In this document: positions 1-14,000 of the stretch, in pieces
Layout of the letters: every line of letters begins with the position of its first letter
How positions within the stretch are numbered: the first letter of the stretch is position 1
NCBI GenBank assembly: GCA_026936325.1
Contig: JAPTHN010000019.1
Coordinates: forward strand, 14,596,253-14,660,252
From: Platynereis dumerilii
Taxonomy: Eukaryota; Annelida; Polychaeta; Phyllodocida; Nereididae
Length of the DNA: 64,000 nucleotides
Direction of reading: 5' to 3'
The notes under the pieces: generated by a model
The model's input: only the letters and a program-made list of their open reading frames with translations
Databases searched by the model: none
What the model was told of the DNA's origin: nothing
Made by a program: the position numbers and the translations under genes

Positions 1-82
1 CAGAGTCAGTCCGATGTCAGCAGCATCGGACCAGCTTCGGGCCGACGTTGGACCGCCGAGGCATGCTGATTGGGGTAAGCTT

Positions 83-415
83 CTGAAAGGTGTGAGACAA
101 TGAGCCTAATCCCGTAAAAACAGTACTATTATTTCATTCACCAGGCGCAAGAAGGCACAATGTTATGTCAAGGAATTATAATACCATATCACCACATACA
201 TTGTGTTACGGTTTTCATACAGTTAAAATGAGTTATTACATGTGGCTACCAATTTATGCACAGATGTAAAGCCTTTTAACAGCAGACACTGGTACACCCA
301 ATTCCTGTACAAATTTATAATCTCCTGACATAACAATATGTGACTTCTTGCCCCTGGTGAAAGAAGTAATCTATAGGTATTACGGGATTAGTGCTCCTTG
401 TCCCACACCTTTCAG
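83..415. mobile_element. Small inverted-repeat element
   Basis: CTGAAAGGTGTG at 83 is mirrored at 404-415, and similarity between the inverted halves extends inward over about 35 bases (CTAATCCCGTA blocks), with further inverted similarity near 130-175 and 320-350. No target duplication is clear. A related sequence lies in the opposite arm near 7340-7590. Confidence 0.45.
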
Positions 416-2039
416 GAGGCCTACAGGCTTTACTATCTTCAATCTGTGTTCTTGCATCAGAAAATGATGCGTTCAGATATACTAGCACTCTCACCGAACA
501 ATAGATAAATGCAACCTCAGGCCATAATTACCACATGTTTGAGGCATCAGGTATCAAGATGTGTTTTAGAATAGTGTGTTGGCCTTTGGAAGACGCCTGT
601 CATTCTCTTAAAAATAATTATATTCTAGATGTATGGAAAAAACAAGCTGACCCAGAAGGCGCACAATTCCTTTTTATTTTTTCCTGAAAACCACACGGGA
701 TATTCATCCGAGGAGCTTCCCATTTGTAATGTATACAAGATGAAATGGGCTTTGGCATCAGCTTTGGAGATGTCTGTCTTTGATGGCTATCACGTGGTTT
801 CTAAGACACCAACACAGAATATGCATTCCTTGGGCTCGTGACAGTAAATTGTAATGCACAGCCAGGCACTGGATCTTTGTGATATTGAATGCAAAGGTGT
901 GATTGGTAGGACAAGCTGTCAATAAACAATCGTTGTCTCTATAATATAAAATGTCAAGTGGTTTCCATGTATCTAAGCATCTATCCATCATTTTCAAGAA
1001 AATTATCAGTAGTCTTACAATGTGTGTATTTACAAGAATCAAGGAGCAACAGCAATAATTAGGGCAGTAGAGAAGTGGTTTCCTATTCTGTGGGTCATTG
1101 ATTCAAAATGATTCTCTCCTTTTTTCACTGTTCAGTGACATATCTTTCATAACACAAGTAAAGTCTCAATTGTAGTTGCAGTACAATTCAATTATCTTTC
1201 CTAAATCTCTCCTTTTCAGAAATATGAATTATGAGCAGGATACTTTTCCACTCCAACTGTACAAGAAAGTTACCTTGCTGCAGCTAATGCTTACATTCTA
1301 CAAATATATTTGTAACAAGAATTCCCATGCAAATGGATGCTCGACATGTGTTCATACACGTACTAAAACTATGAAAACCAGCTGGGCGAAAGCTGGCTCA
1401 ACAATAATCAAAGTTATCAAAGTTATGACTTATTGTGGCTGTTCAGCAAGCACTCTAATATTAAAACAAGCTTAAAAAAAAACATTATCATAATTTCAGA
1501 TTGTTTTCAAAATAACGGTGTAAGTGTCGCAAAAGAATATTTAAAATAAGGAAACTTACCCTACGTAATGGAAATATATACACTGCAATGTTGTTGTTTT
1601 TTAGTTGAAAGACTAAGTGTAGCTTGTGAAGAATATGTGACTGAATGCCCCTTCTGGCAATTTATTTGTTATTTATGAGACCAGTTACTACTTATTTTCG
1701 ACCTGTCAGTTTCCATGAGGACTGAAATGCTCAGTGGCCATGGAAGTCAGGTTGCAGGGTAAAAACAAACCTTATAATGTTGTAGATATTCCCTATGCTT
1801 AACATGGCATTAATTTGTGAAGATTTTCCTTCTAATCCAATTATAGGCTCTACAAGCCAACTGTGTAAGAGTCTTACATCTGAGGCTTTAACAGATATCT
1901 TATTTGGCTGCAGGGTCACATGACATCTCTAGTCCATCAATTTTGGACATGCCATTGTGACCCAATCACATGGCAATGTCACGAGAGTCTCTTGTGTCAA
2001 ATTATGAGCTGGTTGTAGCTGTCAGATAGCTGAGGTATA

Positions 2040-2432
2040 CAGTACAACCCGAAATAAAGTACGATTACCCCAGCAGGAAGGAAGAATCAGCCACTACTTT
2101 ACCCTTTCACACCTTTTGACTACCTCTGAATCACTTCCTACTTTTACCTACTTGAAACTACCTTTTAAAATTATATTAAAATCACATTTAAATAACACCA
2201 ATTTAGACTCAATCACCCCCATTGTGTTTGATTTACTAGATATTTTGCACCTCTGTCAGTTGCAGTTACATTGGTAGCTGTCTAAATAGAGTTCTTAATG
2301 TGGGCTAAGGTTGTTGCAAGGAGTCAAAGGGAGTTGTAAGGAGATTTGGGGTGGAGAGGAGAAAAGAGGGCGAAATAGGTAAACTGAGGACTTCTGACAG
2401 AAAATGTTCTTACTTTATTTTGGGTTGTACTG
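2040..2432. mobile_element. Tc1/mariner-type MITE
   Basis: Ends are 22-base inverted repeats starting CAGTACAACCC (21 of 22 matching), flanked by TA on both sides. The opposite arm of the large inverted repeat lacks this block, so it is an insertion into the left arm. At 393 bp with no transposase frame it is non-autonomous. Confidence 0.8.
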
Positions 2433-2649
2433 TACAAGCTGAGCCTGCTCTATTCCAAAATATATGAATATATATCAATATTGTGGCAGTGTCACTCAGC
2501 CTCTTGTTTCCAGCTATAAACCAGGTGGCTGTCAGGAACTGGCAGAATATATTATCTAATTTGATATTGTAAAATAAAAATTCAAATATGTCAGCAGAAT
2601 AAAGTGAACTTATTATTAAACAATAAATCCTGTTTTATTAAGCCTGATG

Positions 2650-2886
2650 CACAGGCATCACAATTGTTCAGAAGAGTTCTGCACTAGACCACTACCAGTG
2701 GTACAGATACACCAAGGTAGGAAAGTCCCCTGAATCGACCACCATGCAGTAATGTTATGCCAATGGGGTGCAGGGTGGCTGATTCAAGGGAATTGCCCAG
2801 ACTTTCCCACCTTCCTTGTACTGTTTAAGGAGGCCAGTATCATGCAGGCCATAGAGCTGTGTTGGTAAATGATTGAAATGCCTGTG
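2650..2886. mobile_element. hAT-type MITE
   Basis: A 237-bp block with inverted ends CACAGGCAT and perfect 8-base target duplications GCCTGATG at 2642-2649 and 2887-2894. The other arm has the uninterrupted site. An 8-base duplication is typical of the hAT superfamily. Confidence 0.8.
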
Positions 2887-4206
2887 GCCTGATGTTTCAT
2901 TTCAAAAATCATTTTCATGTAACCAACATTCTGGGTTGCCACCAAAATGTCTATAAGTAACAGATGTAATTAGGCAAATACTCTATTACAGATTCTTATT
3001 CCTAAATTCCTAATCACAGCCACTTAGATGTATGTTAATTATGTTTTCCCTTTCATAACAATGGGCCTACGACCAAGTAAGCATAACAAAATGGAACTGA
3101 AGTGCAAAAACGTGCTGTTTGGATTTCTTTTTTTTCCCCTCTAAATGCCTGCTGAGCATTTCAGTCCTCACGCAAACTGACAAGTTGAAGCTTGGAGAAT
3201 CCTGGGGGGTCGCGTTAACAGCTTTCCTTTACGCTTGTTATGTTTGGCTGCTGCATATGGTCTCGTAAATAAGAGTTAAGGGCCGCAAGGTGCATTAAGT
3301 CACTCCATTGCATCATACGGGGAGACATTGTATTCAGAATTGATGGAAAGATAATGAGCTAAATAAGTGATAGCTTCAGTACTGCCTTCTAAATATGTAT
3401 GATATCTGGCAAAATGATGAGTAACGCTGGAACTGACCACCAACCATGACTTTTAGGTATATGATAATAGAAAGAAACTTTGCAAACTTGACCAAATAAT
3501 TTCTTTTCAGAATTATATTTAAATGCGTTTTGAAAATTAACGATATTTCTTCAAAATATGAAGTCAATGTCAATAATATAAGAATCAAAACTCATCTGAT
3601 GATGGCTTTGGCATAATTTTCAAAAAATTAGCACACTTTTTTTTTCAATGGTCATTCACTTAAAGCAATACTGTTTTGTCCCTATTTTAAACCATTCTTG
3701 TGTGCATTGTTAAAAGGCAGCTCAGCCGTCCTGACAATGTCTTGATGGTCATACACTTCCATACAACGAAGTCTCAAAATGAAACATCTGTCCAACATGG
3801 GTTGCCCTTGCCAGGACCAAGCACCAATGCGATAGGGCAGGGAAGTATTGAGGTGCATGATATATGCAAAACTTGTCTTTGACTTAGCTGCAATATATTA
3901 GCCTATGTAGTACTTGTCTTTGCAGTTATGACTAAGCATTTGTGTACTTGGCTCACCACTTATTATTTACAATTTTATACTTCCTAGACAATTTAAACAA
4001 TAGGTGGTAAATGAAATATGAGTGTTTCGATGTTGTGATATCGTCTGGAAAATCATACTGTCATGATAACAGTTTTTGTAGCTTAAGCACCTTTCCTTTT
4101 TTGGCAATATATGAAGTGAAACTTATATTTCTGCATCCAACATAGATATAACATTTCACTGATTAAAAAAGGAACTTGAGAAATATCTGTAGTGTTTGTT
4201 GAATAA

Positions 4207-4540
4207 ATTTTTTTTTTTTTTTTTTTTGAAACTTTTTTTTTTTATTATTATGGTGGCAGGTACAAAGTATTATGATGACAAATACAAACATGATCGTAAG
4301 ATACCCAGCCCGTGTAGGGCTTATCAACCACTATGTAACAATAGTTCCTTGCCAAGGGTAGAGAGAGAGGACTATTTACAAAGAGTCAAAAATTAACGCT
4401 AACAAAAAGTCAAAATCAACAATAGCAAATATGGATTGCGAATTACACATTGTATAGCTTAACACATCTAATTTCCCATGATTTCTCAATATATTTACTT
4501 AATTTTAGGGAATGATTTTTAAACATATATATCAGTTTCT
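4207..4540 (-). mobile_element. LINE 3' end fragment
   Basis: A T-run at 4207-4227 and a second one near 4236-4248 represent a poly(A)-like tail on the minus strand. The following sequence includes atacccagcccgtgtaggg, close to the 3' untranslated part of the LINE at 62.9 kb. The second copy of the host repeat near 47.3 kb lacks the block, so it is an insertion. Confidence 0.5.
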
Positions 4541-4639
4541 ATAATAAAATCCCACAGTTAAGTCTATATTTTCAAGCTGGGAGTTTAAGGTGCTTGCTTT
4601 GAATTAAAGAGCTGATATCAGTCATATCTATTCACGTTC

Positions 4640-4850
4640 ATATTTCCATTTTCATTGTGGCAGACGACAGTTTATTCTTAAAATTTCGTTTTGAAATTCT
4701 TCCACTACAAATTGAGATCGGAAGATACCGTAACATCCCAATTGAAAACCGTACCTGTCACTCTAGTATTAATGTGATTGAAGATGAGTTTCATCTTTTG
4801 GGTGAGTTTATAATGATATACAACTCACGATGCAATTAATTGAGCCAGAT
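4640..4850 (+). pseudogene. LINE reverse-transcriptase C-terminal fragment
   Basis: The plus strand reads FRFEILPLQIEIGRYRNIPI then a decayed H-rich end, clearly related to FRFGVLPLAIETGRYNDIPL in the LINE at 63.2-63.3 kb. Only about 60 residues remain, without a start or the catalytic core. Confidence 0.65.
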
Positions 4851-7804
4851 TTTCAAAATGCTGATATGTTTGATAAGTTCATCTGTATTTGTAGTAATTT
4901 TCAAGTGTTGTTGAGTAACTTCCTTTCTAAAGCTTTTTCTGTAAGAACTCAGTTATTGTTCACTTCTTCTCACAAGATTATGTCGGTGATATGTTGAGCT
5001 GTTTTTTTCACAATTTTCATTGTTCTTTGTACAAATACTATGCTTGCGCCTCCATATGATGCAATAGAGTGACTAAATACACCTCATGGCCCTTAACTCC
5101 TTATTTACGAGACCATTTGCAGCAGCCAAACATAACAAGAATAAGGAAAAGCCGTTAACACGACCCCCCAGGATTCTCAAAGCCTCAACTTGTCAGTTTG
5201 CGTGAGGACTGAGATGCTCAGCAGTCATTTAGAGGGGACAAAAAAGAAATCTAAACAGAAAATATCTGCGCTTCAGTTCCACATAGTTATGCTTACTTGG
5301 TTGTAGCCCCATTGTTATGAAGGGGAAAACATAATTTGGATACATCAAAATGACTGTGTTGGGGAATTTAGGAATAGAAACCATTTAATCGATTAATATG
5401 CATCTGCTACATACAGACATTTGGTAGCAACAGAATGTTTTCCAGGCAAGCTAGTTACCTTAAAACAATTTTTGAAATGAATGATGAGGCTTAATAAAAC
5501 AGGATTTATTGTTTGATAGTAAGTTTTTCTGCTGATCAGTCATCACATTTGACTTTTTTTGCACATTATTAAATTATAGAAGATCTTTTGCTAGTGCCTT
5601 GTAGCTGGAAACAAGAGGTCAGTGTGACTCTGCCACAAGATTGATATTTTTAAATTTCATATAACTATGTTGGATAGAGCAGGATCAGCTGGTATACCTC
5701 AGCTATCTGACAGCTACAACTGGCTCAGAATTTGACACGAGAGACTCTAATGACATTGCCATGTGATTGGGTCACAATGGCATGACAAAAATTGATGGAC
5801 TAGAGATGTCATGTGACACTGCAGCCCAATAAGATATCTTTTAAAGCCGCAGATGGAAGACTCTAACATTGTTGGTGTGTAGAGCCTATAATTGGATTAG
5901 AAGGAAAATCTTCACAAATTAATATTAAACATCGGGAATATATACAATATAAGAAGGTTTTTTTCTATTATATCACTTGACTTCTATGGCCGCTGAGCAT
6001 TTCAGTCCTCATTAAAGCTGACAGGTTGAAGTTAAGTTGCAATTTCTGGTCTTGTAAATAAAGAATAAATTGCCAAAAGGGGCATTCAGTCACATATTCG
6101 TCACAAGCTGCACTTAGTTTTCGCCTCACAAAAGATAAACATTGTAGTGTAAATATTTCTATTACATAGGGTAGGTTTCCTTGAGTTGGACAAGCATGGA
6201 TGAATTTGACCAAATTACAACTTATTCTAAATATTCCTTTGCGAAACTTACAAAAACAGCTATTTTGGAATGTTAAAAAAATGAATGTCCAAATTAACTT
6301 GAAAACTTCAGAAACTAAAGTGATGTTTTTTAAAAGGTTGTTTTGACATTAGAACATTAGAGTGTTTGCTGGACAGCCACAATCAGCCATCAACTTGACA
6401 AATGTTCAGCCAGCTTTCTCTTGCTTTCTCTTGTTAGATGCCCAGCTGAGAAGCTAGCAATCCTAATTTTTGGGGAGCCAGCTGGTTTTCTTAGTTTTGG
6501 TAGGGTCACATATCCAGCATCAATTTGCATTGGAATTCTTGTTACAACTACTTTTGTAGAATGTTAGCATGAGCTGTAGCAAGGTAATACTCGGGTGTAG
6601 GTGGAGTAGAAAGTATCCTCTCATCATGCTCATGATTCATATTTCGGAGAGGGATAGATTTTGGAAAGATCATTGAATTGTACTACAATTGAGACTACAT
6701 TAGCGATATGAAAAATATATCATTGAACAGTAAAAAAGGAAGAGAATCAAATCAATGACCCACAGAATAGGAAACCACTTCTCCACTCCCCTAATTATTG
6801 CTGTTGCTCCTTGATTCTTGTGAATACACTGTAAGACTACTGAGAATTTTCTTGTAAATGATGGATAGATATTAAGATAGATGAAAACCCCTTGACACTT
6901 TATAGAGACAACGATTGTTTATTGACAGACGGTCCAAACAACTGATATACCTTATTTTCTACTCACAAAGATCCAGTGCTTGCCTGTGCATTACAATTTA
7001 CTGTCACGAGCCCAAGGAATGCATTATTCTGTGTTGGTGTCTTAGAAACCATGTGATAGCCATCAAAGACAGACATCTCCACAGCTGACACCAAAGCCCA
7101 TTTCATGTAGTATACATTACAATTGGAAGCTCCTCGGATGAATATCCCGTGTGGTTTCCAGGTAAAAATAAAAAGGAATTGTTCGCCTTCAGGGTCAGCT
7201 GGTTTTTCCACACATCTAGAGTATATATTGCATTGCTTTGCTAAAAGATTCATAAAGATACAAGAAGAAGAGAATGACAGGCATCTTCCAGGGGGCCACA
7301 CACTATTCTAAAACACATCTTGATACCTGATGCCTCAAACATGCGTGAGACAATGAGTGCTAATCCCCTAATACCAGTCCTGTTAGTTCTTTCACCAGGG
7401 GCAAGAAGTCATATATTGTTATGTCAACTGATTATAAATTTGCACAGGGATTGGGTGTACCAATGTTAAAAGGCTTTACATCTGTGCATAGATTGGTAGC
7501 TACATGTAATAACTCATTTTAACTGTATGGAAACAGAAACAAAATTTATGTGGTGATATGGTGTTATAATCTCTTGACATAACATTGTGCAGCCCATCTG
7601 GAAGTCTTCGATCGTCTAGTCAGATGCTGTTTGTTCAATGGCATTCAAACACTTGTAAGATCAACTGGTAGGCCTAACAGATCATTCTGTGTAGTAACAC
7701 ACTAATGTCAGAACAAATTACCCTTGTCCTTAAGACAGTGTGAATATTTTGAGACATTTGAAAGAAAACTTAAGACACATCTATTCTCTGAATGTTATTT
7801 TCAC

Positions 7805-7896
7805 AAATGATACTCAATGAAGTCTTTATTTTTAAATTTACAAATTTTGATTGCTTTTACCATATTTACATATGCTTATATTTTAGAACTTTTCCT
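7805..7896 (-). terminator. 3' untranslated region with poly(A) signal
   Basis: On the minus strand the stop is followed about 70 bases later by a perfect AATAAA (plus-strand tttatt at 7825-7830). Cleavage is expected 10-25 bases further on, near 7805-7815. This placement right after the last exon supports the gene end. Confidence 0.65.
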
Positions 7897-8022
7897 CTAT
7901 TTAATGTCAAGCACATTTGGCCCAATGCTGAGGCGATGAGTGGATCCTGCAACGTTGCTACCTGCTTCCTTTTGCTTTTGTTTGATGTCCAAGAAATCGG
8001 CTGTTGGCAACAAAGCCCCAAT
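7897..8022 (-). CDS. Exon 16: C terminus with stop
   Basis: Acceptor tatctattccag; phase 0 in. It encodes 41 residues starting IGALLPTADFLDIKQKQKEA and ending GPNVLDIK, then TAG. The opening I-G-A-L lines up with C-G-A-V at the start of exon 10, so the protein ends where NIDO-like unit 2 ends. Confidence 0.8.
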   Translation of the reverse strand: MGALLPTADFLDIKQKQKEAGSNVAGSTHRLSIGPNVLDIK

Positions 8023-11000
8023 CTGGAATAGATATGGATGTATTTATTTTATATGATATTGTGAACAATCAATTAAACAAAGGACACAAAACAACAAGAC
8101 GGGCCACAACAGAGTTGGAAAAAATATATCATTTTGCACTCTGATTAAAATACAAATAACAACATACGTAGAGACAAACGTATGTTTACATACAGGGTGG
8201 TGAGACAAATAAACATAATTAATAAGATGATTGATTGATGAGGCGGGAGATGATAACAAGTGAATTCAATGAAACATGATGTATAGTTCACTTGACTCCA
8301 TTTCAAATTAAGCTGCATTACAGTCATGGATTAACTAGGCTAGACAAAAGTTATTTTCTGCTTCTCAAATCTTCTCCAGACACTTTTTCAGAGGCCAAAT
8401 GGAAAAAAAGCTGTACTTTATTATAAAATTAATTTTATTGATAATATTTTTAAAATTATTTATTATGTCATCAATGAATAAAATTGTGGGTATGTCGTTT
8501 TTTGGTTTTTGTGAATATCTGACGGGTTGGCAGATCCAAGAAACTAAAATCAATTTAATCCGCCTTGCTTGGCCTAATGTTTTCCGAGATAGTTATACAC
8601 TTACCAGAAATATAGCTTACGCATATAATACGGGAGAATAAAAACAATAAAAATCAAATTACTTTGTAAATCTGATAACTTGATATTAAACCAATGGTCA
8701 TACCTGGCACGAGTCATTAGTGGAAGTATATTTTTCATAGCTGAGGATGACGTCAGTGTGAGTTGCATTCGCTACAAATGCCATCTGGCCGCTCTGCCTT
8801 GCTCCACCCGGCTATAATTTAAAAAGTCAAAGATAAAGATGGGCAAAAGGCATAAAGCATAAACACAGGCATATGCGATAATGGGTCCTTAAAAGTATTT
8901 CCCTGCCAACTTCTCTCAAAAAATTCCCAAGCCCTCCCAATCTGGCTCTGGCCATGACAAGACATTACCCCTACAGCGATTGGTATGATTGTTCAGTATG
9001 GTGTTGCCTCTAAATAGCCCACACTGGTGCTGACAAGGTGTGAAACACAAACTCAACTAGACATGTCCAAATCGCGTAGCGATTAGTGATGCACTGCGCT
9101 ACTGAGTTTGCGACATGATGCATCCCTTAGAATATCAGAATGATATTCACTAATAAATATTTATTTTACATACACCATTCACTGATTTGATTTTTTGGAA
9201 AATATTTACATCAATGTTTTGCTCATGATCTGGTCTGTCAGGAAATAGCAACAAAACTTTGTAGAGGTCCTTTTTTTTTTAAGCTGTGCGGGCCCAAGTG
9301 AGACTGACGAAAAATTGACACCCTCTTTTTCAGGAAGAATTATGTAGGTGCTCCAATGTTCAGATGCTGTCTGCTGATGACTCAGTACGACAATTTTACT
9401 TTTCTTGATAGTTCCGAAATGCTCATGAGCCTGGCTTTCCATTGGTGTAGAGAAATTGGTTGCAGCTCTAGTCCATCATGGAATTATAGCTCTGTTTCTG
9501 AGACTGACGAAAAAATTGACACTCTGAAATTTTGTGAAATTCATGTCCGACCTCTCCTGTTCAGATGCTTCTTGGTGAAGACTTGTGCTGGAATGCTTAT
9601 GATCTTGATATTTTTTCATTGCTGGTGTATTTGGCTATTCATTTATGTATAAAACGTTGTTGCAAGGCTAACCTATCATGTATTAGAGCAATGTATTTGA
9701 GACTGACAACAAAATCAACAATCTTCGGGATAGTGAAATATTATATTTTTACTTCTCTTGTTCAGACGCTTGTGGTAGAAGGACTGATGGTAGAACGGCC
9801 ACTATTTTGATATTTTTTTGTTACTATGGACGTGGCTTTCCACTTCTATAAACAATTTGGTTGTAGGTTGAACTTATCTTGGTAATATAGCCTGACCTTT
9901 GTGACTAATAATAAATGCAGCACATTATTTTCTGCAAAACCTGCCAACTGCCATAAACAATGTTAAATAAGGAGAACATTTTTTAATCACTCTACTTTTG
10001 TATAAAGGATATTATTGTCGACAATTTGTGTAAATTTCATGGTGATATCTCAACACCTCTTCCCTACCAGTCCATTTGACTGAAGTAAGAATAGTTTCGC
10101 AAAAACTGCATTTTAAGTTTGTAAATCCTTCATATTTATGTTTAAACATACTAGCATTAACTAGCCTTGTTAGTTTAAAAATGCATATACAACCTATGAC
10201 TTATGCATTTTGGAATCTACTGATATATAGGAAAAACATCTGTGATTATCCATTTTTTGTCCTAAATGACCAAAAATCCAAAATTTTACAAACTTGTGAC
10301 ACTGGACCAAATTCTATAATCAAAATGTTTGACTTATCAGATGATGTAGAATACCCAAATGTATTATCTACTATCAGCTACCTTTTTTCAAGTACCCATT
10401 TTTGTCTTGTGCATTCTGTTTAACCGAAGAACCTGGTTGACCTGGTGCATTCACTGCACTCCATGCAACCCACCCTGCCAAGACTGCATGGGAGTATGAT
10501 GCAACCGAATAACCGGGTTGCAGTGGTGCATCAAACACGGGGGCATTGTACTGGCCTAGCCTAAACAAGCATGCAGAGTAGTGGACAGCTGTGAAATGTC
10601 GGAGCAGAATAACTGGAATGTGAAACAATTAATGCCTATACATAAGTCTGAACACGTGGGGGAAAGACTTCATGATATATAAAGAACATACATGTGAAGG
10701 AGAGCACTCAAAGTTATGTCTGTGATCTAGGAGCTCACACATAAAATTCACACCAAATGTTAGTTGACGAATTTTGAAGCCTACAAAAAAAAGGGCACTG
10801 CTAGCCACCTGGTGGTGGCGCAGTGCAATAAATCACTCACTTTCAGTGTGGTGAGCGCTGGTACGCCGATTATCCGTAGGGCTTAATGGGCATAGACATC
10901 TTTCGAGGGGGTCAAGGGGTTGCATCCTCCCCCCCCTGGCATTAGAGCAAATGGCATATCAGGGTAAATCCTGACCAATATCAGGGCAGATCCACTGCCC

Positions 11001-14000
11001 CAGTCATACCCCATAAGATGTTAAAACTTCAGGGCAAAATAGCATCAGCCCTCCGGCGAAATGGACATTCTGTACGCCTTTGCTAATGAGAGGCATTGGC
11101 TGCTAAATAAATCGGTACTATATTATATCGATGGTGAATGGTGAGGAGACCCATATTGAGTTTTATTGGCCGAAGTAGTAATATTGGTCGACTCAACATC
11201 CACTATTTGTAATATTCTGCACCACAATTTTCAGACTTATACATATTTGTGAAATACTGGTTTTTCTTAAGATACTTATTTTTTTATACGAAATATACTT
11301 AAAATTGCAATCAGAATATATATAAAATGGTAGATTGACTTTCTAAGAAGTCAAATTTTGCAAAACACAGCATTGCCCTTAATAATTGGCAATTAGGTGC
11401 ATGGCTACAGCTGAGTGCACTGAGGTACGCCAATATCACTCTCCACTAGCCAGTGTGTTGATAATCTAACCAAAATATATATTTCACTTTACTTGTACTA
11501 ATACTGATTACATAATTATCGACTGTATGCATATGTCACTAAAATAAACATTTAACAAACAAACAAACTAGCCATTAACACTTTTAAGACACCAATATTG
11601 TTATTCATTGGCGTGTCATGTGACTGATCTCCTGCTACATGATTGCCCCAAAAATTTGAATATAATATAATATTTATATCATACTCACAGACGTTCCGGC
11701 TGGGGCCTCAACAACGGATATTAAGAGGGCGTATTTGGGGTTTGTCACTCCAGTGGCAGTCATAGCCAAAGCGTTGTCTATGGTTGTGAATTGCCTAAGT
11801 AAAAAAAGAATTATGTATATTAAATATTATATACCTGCTCCACCAAAATGGGTTCAAAGTAGGCAATTTATGTTTCCCAGAAATAGGCAGTATGACATGT
11901 GTCAAAAGGTTGCCTATGGTTGTGAATTGCCTGTGCAAACGAAAAATTGTGTATAATATAATATATATATATATCCCTGCCGGGTATAAGATACAAAAAT
12001 CATGGGTGACATGCTCACTCCTGCAAAAGCTAAAAACTCCTCCCTCAGTGATGCCACTCACCTAAACTATTCACCTATCCTTATTGATCTATCCTGTCCT
12101 TCTGATAACACCAGAAAACAGTTCCACTGCTGTCTTATTTACGTTTTTCTACTGCAACTGTCCTCTGCCACCAGGGGCGCATGAATCTGCTCAGTAGTTC
12201 CGCTTATCACATCACCAGGGACTGGCGCCACTGCTCCATTTCTCACCAAAAACATCCACACACATCCACACCCTGGCTGACCTACTTCTACTCATTCTAT
12301 CTTTGTGATCTTACCCTCATTTTAATCCCCCTAAAAATGTCCCTCAATGGGTATTTCTAGTATCATTATATTATTATATATCTTTGTTATCGAAAATTGT
12401 TTTGATATTGCGATATTGACTTGTGACATGGTTCCTGGCACTTGGGGTGATGTTACGTGGTCTCTACTCACATGCCCTTAGATTAAAGCAAAGTAAAAGC
12501 TAGAAACGAAAGAAAGGTTATGAAAATGACAGTAAATTAGCCTAGATATATGATTAAAATAATTATATTGAAAATAGGCATGTACTACTATACTGTCATG
12601 ACTTGAGCTAATCTATAGCATATTTCATCATTCAAATTAAGTGTCAGCGTATACAACTACAGTTTGTCTCATCAAGCACGGGTACTGTGCTAAAGTTGGA
12701 GAGACTCCGTAGCATATTTTTGTGACGAGAGGGCAATTTTGGTTGTCAATAAGGTTGCGTGATTTGCCTCATGAATGTCAACTTGCAGTAATGGGCTACC
12801 GGCATAAGATACATTGTATTGCCAAAAAACAGCAAAGAAACAAAGTGAAAATGTGATATACATGTTTGAACCTGTTCACTATGAATATAGGACTATAACA
12901 AGGTATGACGAATGTCATGATCACGACTGGTATCCAAATTTTTTTTGCTAAATTTCAGTGTAACTAAAAACTGCTGGACAGGCTGACTTCTGGTAATCTG
13001 AGCAATCAGAGAGCTGTATTTTTGACATATTGAACTGCTTCAAGTGTTGCAATGGCCAAAACGTAACCCAGAGACATCCATGGTGCTGGCTAACATACAC
13101 ATGTGTATGTTTATTTCTACTGTACGAGCCCTGGGAGCCAGGCTATCAGGCCAGGCGTTAGAACGCGGGACGGGATTCCCTGTAAAAAGGCAACTGCTTC
13201 CTTTACTTCTGAAAGCAATACAAAACTGAGTACAATTCAGTTTAATAACTTACTCAACATACAGCCTTCCTGAAGTGGCATCAGTTTCACCGTCTGTAAT
13301 ATACAGATCTTGTGAGAACAGCGAGAAAGAAGGAATCTTTGCTTGATTGGATAATGCTCGGAAATTGAAACACTTCGGGGGAGATATGCTTGCTGAGTCG
13401 TTAAAGAACAGAAAACCTGTGTTAGAGAGCTGCAAATGTAAAATAAAAAAATGTATCAAAAAGCCAATACAATTTTGAGAAATACAGATTACATTCATTC
13501 ATAAGCTCGTATTGTAAAAGAAGCAATGCATCAGCCAAATTTATTAAACAAATTAAAAACAAGATGGCAGCACTCTGTAGGATCGCCGCCAGGAAAGAGG
13601 GGGTTCATGTCCTTTTCTCATTTGCTACATTTAAGTAATATATTATAATACTAGCATAGAACCCATGAAAAGGAAATAATTAAAGTATGAGGAATACATT
13701 TTGATCAAAAAAATTTTGAAATTTTGTTATGAGTCCTGAGTGGGGAAAAGACGTAATTTGATGTCATCAGCCCATGAGTTTGTAGTAGGATCCCTACCCT
13801 TTGGGAGTTCTGGGACAACCAATTCCATTATTACTATTACATGAATGGACAGATAGAGGTGTGGATAGCATGTGTGGATGTGATGTTAGAGATAACAGAT
13901 AGTTCTGTGAAGTGTCTTTAGCGTTCTTGAAAACATTAAGATGGATGTATAGCATGCCAAGATCCATCAAGAATTGGCAATTTGCACACGAAAACAAATC

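Larger units (their letters stand above)
153..7590. repeat. Large imperfect inverted repeat
   Basis: The sequence from about 153 to 3330 recurs in reverse complement from about 7590 back to 5060. Matching landmarks are 160-400 with 7350-7590, 540-1040 with 6830-7320, 1560-1760 with 5980-6200, 1800-2060 with 5690-5930 and 3160-3330 with 5060-5230. Identity is roughly 85-90 percent by eye. The spacer is 3330-5060. The left arm is longer because it took several insertions. No coding capacity was seen; short open frames on both strands are incidental. Confidence 0.8.
8812..11688 (-). other. Intron 14
   Basis: Apart from the 200-base tandem units, it holds a poly-C-containing block near 10900-11080 that resembles decayed hAT MITE sequence, and at 11405-11660 a repeat shared with 25480-25640. 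A local duplication near 10420-10530 repeats accgaa.aacc.ggttg and gtggtgcat words. No exon was found. Confidence 0.5.

Noticed and set aside
8399-8641. 80-codon plus-strand open frame in intron 15
   Set aside because: AT-rich, no family likeness, no splice or promoter context, and opposite to the gene.
10796-10870. tRNA-like head (tggtggcgcagtgc) suggesting a SINE
   Set aside because: An A-box-like word is present, but no convincing B box and no clear tail or duplication.
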